Source: Poecilobothrus nobilitatus (lineage: Eukaryota; Arthropoda; Insecta; Diptera; Dolichopodidae). Taken from it: DNA of 64,000 nucleotides. The DNA lies in the NCBI GenBank assembly GCA_947095535.1, contig OX352774.1, positions 45,710,496-45,774,495 of the forward strand. The letters are read 5' to 3'. How positions within the stretch are numbered: the first letter of the stretch is position 1; each line of letters begins with the position of its first letter. Below are positions 46,330 through 57,498 of the stretch, one piece after another. The notes beneath the pieces were generated by a model that was not told the DNA's origin, ran no database searches, and saw nothing but the letters and a program-made list of their open reading frames with translations. The position numbers were made by a program, and so were the translations under genes.

Positions 46330-48520
46330 AAGAATAACATATTATGCGGCCAGTGACATTTATTGGCGGTTATTATACGATGTCAACAGTCATCATCAAC
46401 ACAACAGATTCCGACTAGTTGACGGTGTTGCATTTAACAGTTACTACTTTTCTCAGTTTGTCTATATATTAGAGTAAATCTCATTATCAATTGAGATTTT
46501 GCTTAGAAATATCGCGCATTTTATATTGTAACAAAAAAAAAAAGAGTCTCAATTAACATAAATTTTTTATTGCCCGGCAGCTCAGGCAGATAATTTCTTG
46601 TCGAAAACTTCTATTTCAATTGTAACACTAGTGCAGCAATAATGTTCCCATCACAAATAAGTTTTGGGTGAGAGATAAAGTGAAAGAAAATGCAAATGCA
46701 ACACATTTAATATAGCGCATTGTATAATGCATTTTGAAGAATATATGAGTGAATATTTTTTATCTATGTATGTATATGTACTTATATATTCATATATTCG
46801 CTTACAACTTGTGTAATGTAAGTAACTTGCTACCCGAAAAGCAGAATTAGCTTTCAATCAAATCATTATCAAATTTTAAACTTTAAAGTAAATATTTTAA
46901 GATTTATCCGAAATATATTCATCTTAAATTTAATTTTTAAAATTAGAGGAACAAAAAAATTAAATAAAAGGATCATTTAAGAAAAAAAATTATCGTTGTT
47001 ACATACAAACATACATATTACGTTAAAAATACGCATTTCTTTATAAACTTATTATATTTAAGATTCGTGTCTTAGGAATCAACTTTGAAATCGACTGTGG
47101 TAATTTTCATTTGATTACATTTTTGTTATTTTTATTTTTATTTTATGTTTTTAACGTTATTACTTCAACAAAAAAAAAAAAAAAATGAGAAAATTTTTTT
47201 TTTGACTTATTTCTTTTTGTTTCTCCAAGTTTTTTTTTTCTTTTTTAATTTTTCATTATTTTAAATAAGATTTTTTTTTTTTTTGTTTATTGTTTTGTTT
47301 CATTGCAAAAATAAAAAATATCTTGAAAACTTTTTTCAGTTTCTAGCAAATGTTTGTTTTTTTTTTTTTTTTTTTGTCATTTTGCTCATTTTTTTCTTTT
47401 TTGGTTGTATTTTTTATATCTTTGAATAATGACTGATCATTGGGGACATACTTATTATGTTTTTTACGTTGATTGATGTGTCACATATAACGATATGAGC
47501 ATTTAACATATATATATACATTATCTTATATACAATATACATATATGATTATATAAATACAACAAGTTCTCTAAACATTTCCCTGTATACAAGTAGATCA
47601 GCCTGTAATATATGTTTGGTTTATAAATAGCGCACATTAAAGTCGTTTGTTGCTTTCATTTCTTTTCTTTCATACAAATTTTCTTATTTAATACTTAGAT
47701 AATAATATATCCTGCTTTCATAAAAGGATAAATATTAAAAAAAAAAAAAAAATGTATAATAAAAAAAAATAGAATTATATAAGAAACAAAAATAAAAACA
47801 TATATAAAGTGAAAAAAAAAAAAAAATGTATTTTTTTGTAAAATGAAATTTAAAATTGTTTGCATACGATACAACAGATATAAAACTGGAAGAGAGTTGG
47901 GATGAAAAGTGTAAAAGAAAAAAATTAAATTTTTTTTTTTTTTTTCTCTTCGAGTTTTTAAATTTTTTATATTTTGATAAATTACTTTGTGGAAATATTT
48001 TATATCCTTTTTTTATATAATACAATTTATTTCCCACATACATATGAATTATACATAAGTGTTTTATTTTTTTTTTTTTTTGTTTTTTTTTGTTTAACGT
48101 TTCATTTTACTCTGTTTACCGTTACATATTGTCATTTCTCTGCTGTATGCTATTTCTATATTTTCTTATTATGCCTACCATCGTCTTTTGGGAAATCAAC
48201 TCACAAACGAGAACTTAAAATAAAAAAATAAAAAATATAAAAAAAATAGGAATAAAAAAAAAAATAAAATTACAGAAAATTATATGAAAATTGTGATAAT
48301 TTTTTAAGTGAAATAAAATAACGTGCAAAATATGTAATATGAGTAAATAATAAAATAAAAAAAAAAAAACAAAAAAGTTAAATAATAATCAAGAATAGGA
48401 AGAAAAAGTGATTTTTCTTTTTAGTTCTTTTTTTTTTTTTATGTAATATATTATTAAAATATAATCTAGGACTATCATAAATAATATAATAAATTTATTT
48501 ATACATACAATATATAAAAA
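46330..48520. other. AT-rich upstream region of exon 1, no gene seen
   Basis: 46330-46640 is mixed-complexity DNA without a recognised match. From 47165 to 48440 poly(A) and poly(T) runs of 10-19 bases are very dense (for example 47168, 47271, 47360, 47738, 47933, 48070, 48359, 48429). Overlapping Phe/Lys-rich frames here are products of these runs. If exon 1 is the first exon, its promoter and 5' UTR should lie in this stretch, but I see no defensible core promoter element. Confidence 0.5.
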
Positions 48521-48527
48521 AAATAAT

Positions 48528-48627
48528 ATGCATGGATATCCTGTATTTGTACAATATAGTATGGCACCACCAGGTTGTGGTTGGGCTCCACCACCTTCAA
48601 TTGAACCAGTCAGATCATCATCAACAG
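48528..48627 (+). CDS. Exon 1 of an unnamed membrane-protein gene (start codon exon)
   Basis: This exon encodes the N-terminal 33 residues plus the first base of codon 34. The peptide starts MHGYPVFVQYSMAPPGCGWA and continues PPPSIEPVRSSST: proline-rich, with no signal peptide, so probably a cytoplasmic tail. The donor is consensus (ACAG|GTTAGT at 48627/48628). The intron is phase 1 and joins exon 2 (57332) without a break, completing an Ala codon. I chose the ATG at 48528; a second in-frame ATG at 48561 (residue 12) is an alternative. Upstream of 48528 the frame stays open to a stop at 48462 but through AT-only low-complexity sequence, most likely 5' UTR. I do not recognise the family. That it is a real exon is inferred from phase, splice sites and composition; it has not been compared with any database. 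Confidence 0.72.
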
Positions 48628-49603
48628 GTTAGTATTTTCATTTATTGTGGTGTGCACATCAACTGTAAAATAACAAATTTTATGTCACATTTTTTATCTT
48701 TTGATCATAATCTTTATAGTAGATCATTTATTTTGATTTTAAAGTGTCGCAGATATATCTCATTTAAAATTATTTTATAAGATGTCTTTTTCCTCTATAG
48801 TTCAAAATTGTCAAGAAAATAAACTATAACCTAAAAAGAAAAACAAAAAATATATAAAATTTTGAAGATCTTATATCATTAACTAAAAACTAAATTTTTA
48901 TAATCTCAAAAGTTAATGGAGGAACTAAATGAAATAATGGATAGAGTATGGTGTCAAACTTTGTTTTGAGGTGCAAATATTTGAATCCTAGTAAAAGTGT
49001 AAACATTTTTAAATGTTTCCGATCTGATCCATTTACCATTTTGTCCTTTGAAGTCAAATTAATGACAAACACTAATTAACACTTTAAATACCAACAATAG
49101 AAAAATAAAGATATTATATAACAAAAACAAATATTAAAAGTAAACTAACAATTTTAATACCTTACCTACTCAACATCTACTTTAATACCCTAAAAACTTA
49201 CAAATAACCAAAGCACTGTCTCATGTAGTAATTGAGTGCAAATTAATTGATATATATTCTGTAACAGTACTTCTTACTCATTTTTATTTACTCCTTTATA
49301 TTTATTAATCTGTAGTTCCAACATATACGAATGTTAAAGACAAAGGCTTATCAGTCTAACATTTAAACAATTAACGAGCAAAAAAAAAAACAAATTTTTG
49401 GAACATTTAACATATTTTAATTAAATAAAATTGCATTAATAAATTATATTTTATATAGGATATTTTCCAGGTAAAATCACTGCTATATGGCTTTGCGTTT
49501 GTTACAATGAACAGGTAAATATTAGGATTTAATGTTCTGTACTCAAAAATTTTCATATTAGGGCTCAAAGAAAAGTTCCAATTTTATTTTTTTAATTTTT
49601 ACA

Positions 49604-49797
49604 ATTTTTTTTTTTTTTAGTGCATTTCTCTGCCACATAAATGTAACAAGGATATTAATTACACAGCCTTTTCTTTTTAAGCGGGGCTATACATGTCGTA
49701 AGTTGTAATTACGACATGTGTGGCATTCGAACCCATACTCCCTCGTTGTTGACAGCGTATTTTATACGCTCTTACCAACTAGGCCACCAAGCCTTCC
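49604..49797 (-). repeat. tRNA-derived SINE copy, best preserved
   Basis: Read on the minus strand it begins GGAAGGCTTGGTGGCCTAGT then TGGTAAGAGCGTATAAAATA. The A box TGGCCTAGTTGG is at 49786-49775 and the B box GGTTCGAATGCC at 49733-49722, the internal RNA polymerase III promoter of a tRNA gene. Behind the tRNA-like head is an 11 bp perfect stem with a 7-base loop (49691-49719), then AGCCCCGC...AAAAGGCT, CCTTGTTACATTTATGTGGC and AGAGAAATGCACT, ending in poly(A). It is not a functional tRNA: the head has no proper tRNA fold and is followed directly by the SINE body. Confidence 0.92.
49691..49719. repeat. Hairpin inside the SINE body
   Basis: ACATGTCGTAA (49691-49701) and TTACGACATGT (49709-49719) pair perfectly. 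The same position in the 45.0 kb copy keeps GTCGTAAG/CTTACGAC as an 8 bp stem with a different loop length, so the stem appears to be a family feature of the SINE RNA. Confidence 0.85.
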
Positions 49798-51439
49798 ATT
49801 TACAAAATTTTTAGAGTAATTTTGACTGAAAATAAGAAAAATAAATGGTTTAGAAGCAGTTGAACGAATACGAATACAAAAATTTCACCTACTAATTAAT
49901 ATGCATTGTTATATAGCAATGCACTTACCTAAGAAACACCCTGTATATGTTTAAAAAAAAAAAACTGTTAAATATTATTTAATTTGTTTTAATTATGGAG
50001 AATGAAAATTTTTAAATATTGCAGAAATAATATTAAAGTTCTGCACAATGTGTAAATATAGTTTATTTTTCTGTAAATTGTTCACTTTTTTTTTTTGTTT
50101 TTCTCTGGCATTCGTTCAAAAAATTAAAAAAAAAAAAAAAAAATTATTAACCATACAAACATAAAACGTCAACACATTTTGAGATGAATCAACAAAATGA
50201 AAAATTTTATATCGATTATAAGTGACTACCGAACTTTATAAATATAAGTATGTATTATAGGATATTCACCTTTTAGTTTCATAAAACTCATTTACTTTTT
50301 AATGTTATACCTATATATATATACACATTGGATGAATAAAGTACATTTGTATAAAAATATTATATTATATTATCATTTTTATTTAAACAATATCACCTAC
50401 ACATTGATGACATTATTTAATGGTGTGAAACTTCACTGAGTTAAGTACAAAATAAATAGGTAGAAAAGTGTAGGTAGAAAAATAATATATGAATAAGTTC
50501 AGAGTACATTTAAATTTCTATTTCCACTGAAATAGTTCTGATTTCTTTTAAATAAACTGTCATTTCAATTTTACACGAAATTTAAATTTCTGGAAAAATA
50601 TGAAATTAAATGTAAATCCATTTATTATTTCCGATTATTTTATTATAAAAGTCAAATTATTAAAACTTTCCTTCTTTGAAAACTTTCCTTCTTTTATTCA
50701 TTGTTTTTTACTTTTTTTCATTTTTTTAAAAATTAAATTTTTACTTCAATAATTTTTCATTAACAAAATATCCTGTATATTTTAAATATAAATATTTGAT
50801 TATAATAATATATTTTTAATTTGATAAAATCTGGAATTTACTCAAATTAATATTTTATGAGTACAGCTTAATTACATTTTAATTTTTATTTATTTTTTTT
50901 TTGTTTTATTTTGATACCTTTTTTATTCCTGTTTTTTTTTTCTTTTTTTCTTTAATTTTTTTAATTAATTTTTAATTTCCTGCAATAATGATTTTCTGAA
51001 AATAATTTAATTAAAAATCTGAAAGTATCTGATATAAAAAAAAAAAAACAAAAAATCGGGAAAAAAATAAAGTTAATTTTAAAAACTTTCATACAAAGTA
51101 AATACAATTTTTATATCAACATTTTCTGTTTGTTATCTTCAACTTTGTAACTTCCATTTTTTTTTTTTTTGACTACAATATGTAACTTTATTTTTATTAT
51201 AACTACATTTTAACTACATAAATAAATTTTAATTTAATAAAAATTTTGATTAAATTATTTTGTAACAATAAATAACTAAAATGAGCATTAAAATTATAAG
51301 GTTTCTTCCACTTGTTAGTCTTCTTAGATTCATATATCCCTTACCGAATGTTGCCAAAACTATTCTTATTTGAATCTTGCTTTTTGTTGATATGTTTTTG
51401 AGTCAAAATACAGTTTTTCTCTTATTAAAGAAGGAGGTG

Positions 51440-51800
51440 TATTAGAGAAGGTTTTAGAGTTAAACTTAAAATCAAAGTTATATGCTTTTCCCAAAATATA
51501 CATATATATATATATATAATTTAATGCGAGATTCTGAATTAGAATTCTGAATTAGGACTTTAGAGGTGGATTTAAAATCAGAGTTTCAATCATTTATTTA
51601 GTGGGGATTTGGACGGCAGCTGCTATTGTATATTTAAATATACGTCAAATAAATAATTAGAAGTAACTTTCTAGTTGTTTACTAAATCAAAGTTTTACGT
51701 ATTTTACGCCAATATTTACATATATGTATGTATATATATGCGTTATTCTAAATTTGAAGTGATTTTTAGTTCGTTACGAAATCACGGTTAAATCTTTTTT
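51440..51800. repeat. Diverged MITE-core repeat array
   Basis: Contains GGTTTTAGAGTTAAACTTAA, AAGTTATATGCTTTTCCCAA, ATATACATATATATA and GCGAGATTCTGAATTAG, then a second partial unit with GTGGATTTAAAATCAGAGTT and TAGTGGGGATTTGGACGGCA, and a third near 51680-51790. Terminal inverted repeats are not seen. Confidence 0.6.
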
Positions 51801-52130
51801 TCACAATATTAACGAAATGAAATATAATTATATGTAGACATTTTCAACATTTTTCGCATTCAACAGACTTTTTTATTTAAATTTTGCGACAAAAAATGTT
51901 TGCATTCAAGATTTTTGTTTTCAATAAACCGATTCACATTCGAAATGAAAAAAAAAATTCAAAAGAAATTATGATAAGAAAACTGCTTTGAGATTTTTGT
52001 ATATTGGGATTTTGGAATTTGGGACTTTGGAATTTTAGCATTTTGAATTTTGGAATTTTGTATTTAGGATTTCGTGGCCAACCCGTAGAATTTTTTACCA
52101 AATCTTACAAATTATAAATTAAGTACCTAC

Positions 52131-52748
52131 TAGGGCATGTAAAAACTCGGAAAATTACAAAAACCAGGTTTCGGTTTTTTATAAAGTGAAAAACCAGTAA
52201 ATCGATTTTTAATCGGTTTTTCAATTATAGAAAAAACTACCTTGAGTATTACTTTAAATATACAATAAAGAACTACCTCATGGTTTTTATTATTGCTCAT
52301 TTCATTTTATGAAATTTGAGAAATGATATTTAGAAATAATATATTGTGTATAATGATCTAACAGATAACAGAACAGATTAATATAAACATGCTATAACAA
52401 GCACAATAATATTTTAAAATTGTGTCGGGATCCTGAGGCTATTATTTATTTATGAAATACTACGCACTTCAAATAGCTCCAACACAACGACAATTTTCAA
52501 GTGCGCAAAGCTTTTGTTTTGTCGAAATAATAGGCAATGACATAACATTTCACACTGGACACATAGAACACTACACACTAACATTTCACACTGGACACTA
52601 CTGAATAACAGTAGAAAAATAAAATTATGTATCAGTTGAAGGAATAAAAACATATTTAGAAGAAAAACCGGTTAGAAAAACCGGTTTTACGGTTTTAATA
52701 AATCGAATCAAAAAACCTGTTTTGTTTTTCACCGGTTTACAAGCCCTA
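52131..52748. mobile_element. hAT-type non-autonomous DNA transposon (618 bp)
   Basis: The left end is TAGGGCATGTAAAAACTCGG and the right end, on the other strand, TAGGGCTTGTAAACCGGTGA. Inside both ends lie further imperfectly inverted AAACCGG/GGTTTT motifs. An 8 bp near-perfect direct repeat flanks it: GTACCTAC at 52123-52130 and ATACCTAC at 52749-52756. Ends beginning (C/T)AGGGC plus an 8 bp duplication are characteristic of the hAT superfamily. The interior includes a tandem phrase ACATTTCACACTGGACAC (twice, 52545-52600) and a stretch near 52470-52540 that may be a trace of a transposase C-terminus. I am not confident of that trace. No complete gene remains. Confidence 0.82.
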
Positions 52749-53650
52749 ATACCTACTATAAATATACGTTTACAATGTTAGGGTAGTAATTTGACGCTTT
52801 TTACCATTTTTAAGGATAACGTAAAATTTAAAATACGTTTTTGAAAAATTTTGATTTCCATTTATGGTGAGAACCTAAATTTAAACTGAATTGGTCACTT
52901 ATTTGATTCAACTAAAAATTTAATAAAAATAACAGTAATAAGATTTACAAATTAATTGCTTAACCCAACTGTATATTAAGTGACATGTTGTCAAGTATAT
53001 TATCAATCAATTGACTTTAGTTTGAATTAATATGCAATTTGGTAAAAATTGAAATTGACTGACATGGTGTTTACATCTAATGGAAAAAGAGTTGTCAATA
53101 TAATTTGACAAAAGATAACTTAGTCAAAGTGAATCATTTTTTCCATCAATAATTTTAATGTTTTAACATTTTTAATTCTTTTAATTGAAAGACATTTTTT
53201 TTTGTGAATTAATGGAAGTCTTACTATTTTTCATTAAAATGTGTATATTCTAAATTTAAAAAATATCATAATTTGGGTATCGTAAAATCCTTCATAGAAC
53301 TAAATTTTTGGAAAATATTTGTATTTTTCCTAATATCTGGTAACATTTTTAAATAGATAAGTATTCATTTTTAAAAATTAGTTTTCAAGCGACAAAAAAT
53401 TTTCCAAATTTTGAAATAGTAAATAAAATTTGAAATGTTCAATTTAAATTTGATATAAAATAAATAAAGTAATTATATAAACAAATATTGAATTGCTTTT
53501 TTGTATGCCATTTTTTGTAATATTTTTCAGTCCATTTTTTAAAAAACTAATACATATTTTGAATTTATAGCTTTTGAGAAAATAAAACATGTTGCACAAA
53601 ATAATGAATTAGTTTTTTACACATAGTTCTAAATACCTTTTAACACGAAC

Positions 53651-54620
53651 TTTTTAGCATATTTCCAAAAAAAAATTTGAAATAACGTGTCTATTAGTTT
53701 TACTCTGTCTTTCCGTCCGTCCATCTGTTCACAAAACTTCTAAACCGTTAAAGGTAGAGCAATTAAATTTTAACAATAAGGTAAGTCTTATAAAAAAATT
53801 AATGTTATAAAACAGCTTTTTCATGCAGTTTTTTTTTTTTTTGTTTTCTTTATTCTAGTATTTATAAATTACATTAAATCAATTAACATTTGAAATAAAT
53901 AATATTAGGATTAAGTTACTACTTTGACCATAGCCTGGGCTGTATGGTCTGTTAAATTCAAAATTCCACTTATTATGAAGTTACAGTGCCTTAAACTTTG
54001 AAAAAGCCCTATTTTTAAATGTGAATATCTTATGTTTTGCTTAAATTTTTTCCAATTTAAAAATTCCATTCGACAGGACTTTTTCTTATCTTTATAAATC
54101 AATATCAAAATTATAGATTTTGTTTTTTAAATTTAGTATTTCAATTTACCGTTATGTGAAAACCAAATTTTTCAAGATTTTTCTTCCTTTATAACTACGG
54201 CACGCTTTTAGTTAAAAATTTAAAATTTTAAGAGAAGAATTATCTTTTAGAATTAGCAAGTAAGACAACTTAATTAGTGTAAGTCGTCTCAGAAGGTTTT
54301 TTTTTGACCATCCCCTATTTAAAGATTATTAAGTCTCAAAAATTAAATTTTTTCTATTTTTAAACACCTGTAACTTACGCACCTGTACACATTTTTTTTT
54401 TAAAGACAAAAATTATAGCTTGTACTTAATAATTTTACATATTGCGTTAATGGTTTTTCTTATTTATGTATAGTTCCCTTAAAATTCATGAAAGTGTTAT
54501 TATATAAAATTCTTTAGAAAATTTTCAAATTTTGATGCAAGTCACAATTCTAAACAGTTTATTTTGTCTTTTCAAAAATGTACGTCTTTAAAAATCATTG
54601 GTTTATATTCTGCCTTGTTT
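53651..54620 (-). repeat. GGAC-ended dispersed repeat, near full-length single-unit copy
   Basis: On the + strand: TTTAGCATATTTCCAAAAAA (terminal motif), CTCTGTCTTTCCGTCCGTCC, AAAACTTCTAAACCGTTAAA and TTAATGTTATAAAACAGCTT. A ~130 bp stretch at 53828-53960 then interrupts the family text. After it come ATTATGAAGTTACAG, CGTTATGTGAAAACCAAATT, GCACGCTTTTAG and CACCTGTAACTTACGCACCT, ending near 54605 with the complement of the start motif (TTATATTCTGCCTTGTTTT). With one unit only, it shows the family's basic length is about 0.85-0.95 kb. Confidence 0.85.
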
Positions 54621-57331
54621 TGTATTATTTTAATTAAATGAAAATTAAAAAAAAAAAAAAAATTTTAATTCTCTTTTTACACGAGTTATTTTGATTTAAC
54701 ACGATTGATCCAAATTCTAATTTAGAAAAAATAAATTTTTATATTACACTTTTAACCATTGATTTCACAAATATTTTCTGATTGTGTCCACTGTGATAAA
54801 TATAATGTAGTAAATCATCTACTTTTTTGTTTTAGTTAATGATTTATACTTGCAATTGTCTATTATAAGAATACAAATTTTAATATTTAAAATATAATTA
54901 TAGTATTAGCAGTAAAATCGCCCGTTTCACGCAAAAAACGAATGCGTTCATTATCAGAAAATGCGATAACGAATAAAATCATTTGTGCTGTAACCTTAGG
55001 CTAATTGACCACAGAGCTTGAAAAAATAAAGCACAAAATATGTTGAGACATAAAAATGTGATTTACTGTTTTCAACAAGGAGAACCATTAGTCAAGAGCA
55101 AATATTTTATTATTTATTGGTAATTTTGTATTTTTTGTTTGCTTTGAATAATTTTTTGTGCCCACGAATTAATCAAAATTTATTTTTAATTTTTCCTATA
55201 TCCTATAAATATATCCTATATATATTTAGATTGCATATTTAACTTTAAGTATGTATTTCAATGTAATACATTTTGTACCATTTTTATAAAATAAAATATG
55301 CGTAAAAATGATTAACAAGTATTTTTTTTACAAGGTTAATTGTATTATATTTACTGTTTTATTTTCTTTTTTTTGGTCTACAACCAATTTTCAATTTTTC
55401 TATAGAGACAAAATGTTTTTTTTTTTTCTTTTACATGAATTTTTTTTTTTATTTTTATTTATACTCTTTTAAAACAAAATCTATATCGAGTAAAAATATA
55501 ATTTGGGTGTATATAACAAAAATTTCCGACCTTTTTCTGTTATTGTGAAAATACATTAGGTATACACAGATGTACATAGGTAATAGAAAAAAAAAATTTT
55601 ATTTTGTTTTTTAAATATAATATGACATGTATCGAATATAATATGACATGTATATGTATATGTTTTATAAATGTATTTTTTACCTAAATGTAATTTTTTC
55701 TTTAATTATATGTTATCAAAAAATGAAAATAACAAATAAAAGACATTATAGACCTAGCTATATATATATATATATGCAATCATCCTAATTTCGCTATAAA
55801 AAAAGGTAAACATATATACACAATCATCCTAATTTCACTATAAAAAAAAACACTAAAAGGTAAAAACACATCTCGCTATAAACTTGTTAACAATTTTCAC
55901 TAAACAAAAAAAATATATATATACATATATATATTATATAATACATTATATATATATTTTATAATACAAATAATACTTACACTTGGTAACACATAATTAA
56001 ATTCAAATGAAAAATATAAATTTATTTTTGATTCTGATTTCTGATCTATTCTTTTTTTTTTTGTGTCGTATTACTTTTCGTTGAAGTGCAAGTTGTTTAC
56101 TATTTAGGCATCTTCATCTGACTTTGTTTGGGGTTGTTGCCTCTTGTTTAAAATTGTTCATCTCCAGATGTTATTGGGATATATTTGTCTTCAGTTTCCT
56201 TGCGTGTATTCCAATACAGTGCTATTTTTGCTATCCTGTTTCATGGTTTCTAACTGTACTTTCTGTACCCTCAACTATTTAACTCTTCCTTTCGATTTCT
56301 TGGAAAATTAATTTTTTCTTCCTGTTTTATCTTTTGTACTCCTCGCTTATTCTATTTGGCGATATTCCACATAAGATCTCTAGACATTTTATAATGAATA
56401 GCTACAGTTTTGGAGCGATTTTCTTAATTACTTATCAAATTTCACTTTTTATTTGAAGTTCAATATTTTTTTTTTTTTTTTGATTTTTCTTTTGTTTAAA
56501 TTTATTTCAATTTTCATAATGTTCAAAAATTCAATTATTTAAAAGAAGTTCAATCTTCTTCAGTTACTAGTTACAAATTTGAATTCCGACGATTAATAAT
56601 TTCGACGGCATAAGAAAATATTCTTCAATATTCTTATAATAGGTACTATATTTGAAGATTTGCATTTGGAGATTTTTCTTTACTGAATAGAAGGAATTCG
56701 AAGGAAAAGAAATAACTTAAAAACATGAAATCCCTAAATAGTTTTTTTTTTGTTTTTCTTAACTTTCGTTCACTATGTTCCTGTCAAGCTCTGTAAGTCT
56801 TTACATTTGTAGCAGACCAATGAAATCTTTATACCCAGGCATATAAATAACTAAACTTCAGGAAATCCTTTTTTTTACTTAAACCTAAAAAAAGATACTC
56901 TTTTTCCAATATTAATAAAATATCCAATAGTTATTATAGATTTCAAATCTATCAACGGACAAATTTCAAATTTACAAAATCTGTAGTTATATTTGAGGTA
57001 ACAAATAATTAAAGAATTTTTATTAAACATTTTCTTTAAAAATCTATAGTTAAGCTTTGAACATGTTACATGTTTTTTTTTTCACAGGATACAGGACAAT
57101 TAATTGTTTGTTCCTATATTTTTATTATATAACATTGACTGTATATTATTTACTTATTGTATGTTACATGAATAACATTTTTTTTTTGTGTTGTTTGTTT
57201 ATTTTTTGTTTGTTATTCATTGTATAAAATCTATTACTATACATACATGACTATATATAGTCATATAAATATTATACATTATGCTCTTAATATTTACTAA
57301 TGTTTATTTTTTGTATATTTTTTATTTACAG

Positions 57332-57498
57332 CTCCACTTTCGACAGGTATTAAAAAATACGTTGTTTGGTGTTTAATATCTGGTGGTTGTTCATGTTTAC
57401 TTGGTACTATGTTTCTAGGAGTTTATTTTCTGTTACGATCATATACAAGTACAGTTGGATATTTTGAAACTGTGCCAACATTTGTACCTGCAACTTTG
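57332..57498 (+). CDS. Exon 2 of the unnamed membrane-protein gene (transmembrane segment)
   Basis: This exon adds residues 34-89. It starts APLSTGIKKYVVWCLISGGC, continues SCLLGTMFLGVYFLLRSYTS and TVGYFETVP, and ends TFVPATL. Residues 44-68 (VVWCL...VYFLL) are a strong membrane helix preceded by two lysines and followed by an arginine. This suggests a cytoplasmic N-terminus, with the TSTVGYFETVPTF stretch outside the membrane or in a loop. The acceptor is TTTATTTACAG|CTCC and the donor TTG|GTAAGT, leaving a phase-0 intron. Entry with the single base left by exon 1 keeps the frame open through all 167 bases. A second AG at 57345-57346 would give an in-frame form 15 bases shorter. The short N-terminal tail, helix and following loop resemble small multi-span proteins, but the family is unknown to me and the rest of the protein is outside the identified exons. 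Confidence 0.85.

Larger units (their letters stand above)
48628..57331 (+). other. Intron 1 (8,704 bp, phase 1) of the membrane-protein gene
   Basis: Begins GTTAGT and ends with a T-rich tract and TTTACAG. It contains a SINE (49604-49797), MITE-core repeats (51440-51800), a hAT-type MITE (52131-52748), a dispersed-repeat copy (53651-54620) and AT-rich filler. No further exon was recognised inside it, although a small alternative exon could be missed by eye. The segment 56040-56420 is T-rich with a more complex pattern and may be an old retroelement remnant. Confidence 0.65.

Noticed and set aside
48532..48780. 82-codon + frame over exon 1
   Set aside because: It is in a different frame from the exon that joins exon 2 in phase, and it runs straight through the consensus donor at 48628.
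49721..49787. A genuine tRNA gene, given clear A and B boxes
   Set aside because: The sequence does not form a proper cloverleaf with acceptor stem, is followed directly by a SINE body and poly(A), and recurs in degenerate form at several sites.
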